Part shown: piece by piece, positions 5,513 to 6,791 of the stretch | How positions within the stretch are numbered: position 1 is the stretch's first letter | Layout: each line of letters opens with the position of its first letter | The notes under the pieces: generated by a model | The model's input: the letters and a program-made list of their open reading frames with translations, nothing else | Databases searched by the model: none | Told to the model about the DNA's origin: nothing | Assembly: GCA_003485885.1 (NCBI GenBank) | Contig: DNHM01000353.1 | Span: forward strand, 1-6,791 | Length of the DNA stretch: 6,791 nt | Direction: 5' to 3' | DNA from: Acidimicrobiaceae bacterium | Lineage (GTDB): Bacteria; Actinomycetota; Acidimicrobiia; Acidimicrobiales; UBA10347 | Position numbers and translations under genes: made by a program

Positions 5513-6088
5513 TCATCTCACGAGAACCACACCAGCGTTCGCCATTGCGGTGAGCGCCGCTGCGGTTGTATCAGTGGCTACCCCGGCGCAGTACTCAAGC
5601 AGCACCGTGGCAGTGAAGCCCGCCGCTACCGCATCGAGCGCGGTGGCTCGCACGCAATGATCGGTCGCAAGTCCGACAATTTCGACCTGGTGTACACCAC
5701 GTGTCTCAAGCCAATCATGCAGCGATGCGTGATCTGAATCGGCTTGTCCTTCAAACCCGCTGTAGCAGGCACCATGGAGGCCCTTGCTAAAGATCTCGTC
5801 AGGGTTGGCCTGAAGACTCGGATGAAATGCCGCTCCGGTGGTCTCGGCCTGACAATGCACCGGCCAGGTATCCACGAAGTTGGGTTCCTCGCCCGGCAGC
5901 ACCCAGTGGTTGCCGGGATCGACATGCCAATCGCGGGTGAGGATCGTGCTTGTCCAACGGCTGGCATTGGCTGGATCGGCCAACAACTCGGTGATCGATG
6001 CGGCAACCGCTGCCCCACCATCGACGGCGAGTGAGCCGCCTTCGCAAAAGTCGTTCTGCACATCGATGATGAGAAGCGCACAGCTCAT
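5513..6088 (-). CDS. pncA: Nicotinamidase (nicotinamide deamidase)
   Basis: A 191-residue cysteine hydrolase that converts nicotinamide to nicotinate and ammonia in the cytoplasm, recycling NAD breakdown products. It is close to the 186 residues of Mycobacterium tuberculosis PncA. The catalytic triad is complete: Asp9 in IIDVQNDF, Lys102 in FSKGLHG and Cys145 in ATDHCVRATALDA. The metal-site residues are also all present: Asp53, His55 and His61 in RDWHVDPGNHW, and His78 in WPVHC. The start is set by the N-terminal core strand (ALLIIDVQNDF), which leaves no room for a later start. The ATG overlaps the pncB stop as ATGA, so translation is probably coupled; a weak purine stretch GAAGAGA sits further upstream inside pncB. 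By homology the enzyme may also hydrolyse pyrazinamide. Confidence 0.95.
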   Translation of the reverse strand: MSCALLIIDVQNDFCEGGSLAVDGGAAVAASITELLADPANASRWTSTILTRDWHVDPGNHWVLPGEEPNFVDTWPVHCQAETTGAAFHPSLQANPDEIFSKGLHGACYSGFEGQADSDHASLHDWLETRGVHQVEIVGLATDHCVRATALDAVAAGFTATVLLEYCAGVATDTTAAALTAMANAGVVLVR

Positions 6089-6791
6089 GACAGCGACATC
6101 TCTTCGTCGAGCTCGATACCGACCCAGGTGGTCGGAACCGCTGCGGTGTTGTCTGGGTTGATCTGACGGAACTCAGGACGTAAACGATTGCGACGATCAA
6201 GGCAACGGTCGCGAGCATGCTGCAACTCGAACGAGGCTTCGACCTGGCCTGACCGAATGAGTGGCACCTGGGGTCGGTGTGCCGTTTCGCTGAGGTCGAC
6301 AGGTAACACCGAGAGCACTTCGGCATCCCAGTACCCATCGGCATCAAGCGTTCGATGCACGTTCTTGCGGCCACCAATCGTGCGTTTACCTGGTGACAAT
6401 TTGCCCACCGCACGCATCTTCTGCATTGGGTCGTCGGAGTCGGCGATCGACACCAGCTTGTAGACCATGGACGCCGTTGGGTACCCAGAACCGGTCACCA
6501 GTTGGGTACCAACGAGGTAGGCATCGATCGGCGCATCGGCAGCTTCGAGTTCGGTCACGCGGTACTCGTCGAGGTCGCTCGAAACCACAATCCTGCAGTT
6601 CGAGGCACCAAGATCATCGAGCAATGCACGGGCCCGGCGAGAATCGTCGAGAAGATCACCTGAGTCGATCCGCACACCGCCGATCGCGGGACCAACTACC
6701 TCGACTGCGTTACGAATGCCTTGCTCGACGTCGAAGGTGTCAACCAGATAAGTCGAGTCGGCACCCATTGCTCGCAGCTGGGCTTCGAACG
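6085..6791 (-). CDS. pncB: Nicotinate phosphoribosyltransferase, 5' truncated by window edge
   Basis: The C-terminal 234 residues are visible. The frame stays open past the ATG at 6768 to the window edge (FEAQLRA before it), so that ATG is internal. The enzyme joins nicotinate to PRPP to give nicotinate mononucleotide, with ATP hydrolysis, in the Preiss-Handler NAD salvage route. Recognisable conserved stretches, in order, are YLVDTFDVEQGIRNAVE, VRIDSGDL, IVVSSDLDEY, IDAYLVGTQLVTG, MVYKLV and KLSPGKRTIGGRK, typical of the type II phosphoribosyltransferase barrel of NAPRTases. VRIDSGDL and the SSDLDEY and GTQLVTG strands form the nucleotide/phosphate side of the barrel in this family. The stop codon overlaps the pncA start by four bases (ATGA), so both consecutive salvage steps are on one transcript. 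The N-terminal region, with the phosphorylated histidine of the family, is outside the window. Confidence 0.94.
   Translation of the reverse strand, partial: FEAQLRAMGADSTYLVDTFDVEQGIRNAVEVVGPAIGGVRIDSGDLLDDSRRARALLDDLGASNCRIVVSSDLDEYRVTELEAADAPIDAYLVGTQLVTGSGYPTASMVYKLVSIADSDDPMQKMRAVGKLSPGKRTIGGRKNVHRTLDADGYWDAEVLSVLPVDLSETAHRPQVPLIRSGQVEASFELQHARDRCLDRRNRLRPEFRQINPDNTAAVPTTWVGIELDEEMSLS

Noticed and set aside
1..6791. CRISPR arrays, insertion sequences, tRNA or rRNA genes
   Set aside because: Reading both strands, I saw no regularly spaced repeats, no transposase motifs with terminal repeats, and no tRNA T-arm context with matching acceptor ends.

Overview
This moderately GC-rich 6.8 kb window comes from a bacterial chromosome and looks actinobacterial. 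The genes are compact, a DUF427 protein sits beside a stand-alone cyclic-nucleotide-binding protein, and one start codon (3688) looks leaderless. A high-GC marine or freshwater actinobacterium such as an Acidimicrobiia member is a reasonable guess, but it is an inference from protein flavour and not from any marker gene. I see no mobile element, CRISPR array, rRNA or tRNA.

Layout. (1) Positions 1-1371, + strand: the 3' part of a prolyl-oligopeptidase (S9, DPP-IV-type) peptidase gene, cut by the left edge. (2) 1372-1586: 215 bases without a credible gene, ending in a hairpin that overlaps the next stop codon. (3) 1587-2324 (possibly to 2399), - strand: a TauE/SafE (TSUP) family permease. (4) 2325-2455: a divergent intergenic region rich in inverted repeats. 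(5) 2456-2875, + strand: a single-domain cyclic-nucleotide-binding protein, followed by a terminator-like hairpin. (6) 3045-3605, + strand: a DUF427 protein. (7) 3688-5460, + strand: a DmdC-like acyl-CoA dehydrogenase. (8) 5513-6088 and 6085-6791, - strand: pncA (nicotinamidase) and the 3' part of pncB (nicotinate phosphoribosyltransferase), overlapping by four bases and cut by the right edge.

The clearest functional unit is the pncB-pncA pair. PncA turns nicotinamide into nicotinate and PncB turns nicotinate into nicotinate mononucleotide, which is the Preiss-Handler entry into NAD. The other genes look like independent housekeeping or metabolic units: peptide degradation, anion or organosulfur export, nucleotide sensing and acyl-CoA oxidation. 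I find no convincing new multi-gene system. The items most worth a second look are the stand-alone nucleotide-binding protein with no visible output domain, the dyads between it and the TauE gene, a hairpin directly against the TauE start codon, and the inverted repeat and leaderless-type promoter at the dehydrogenase gene.
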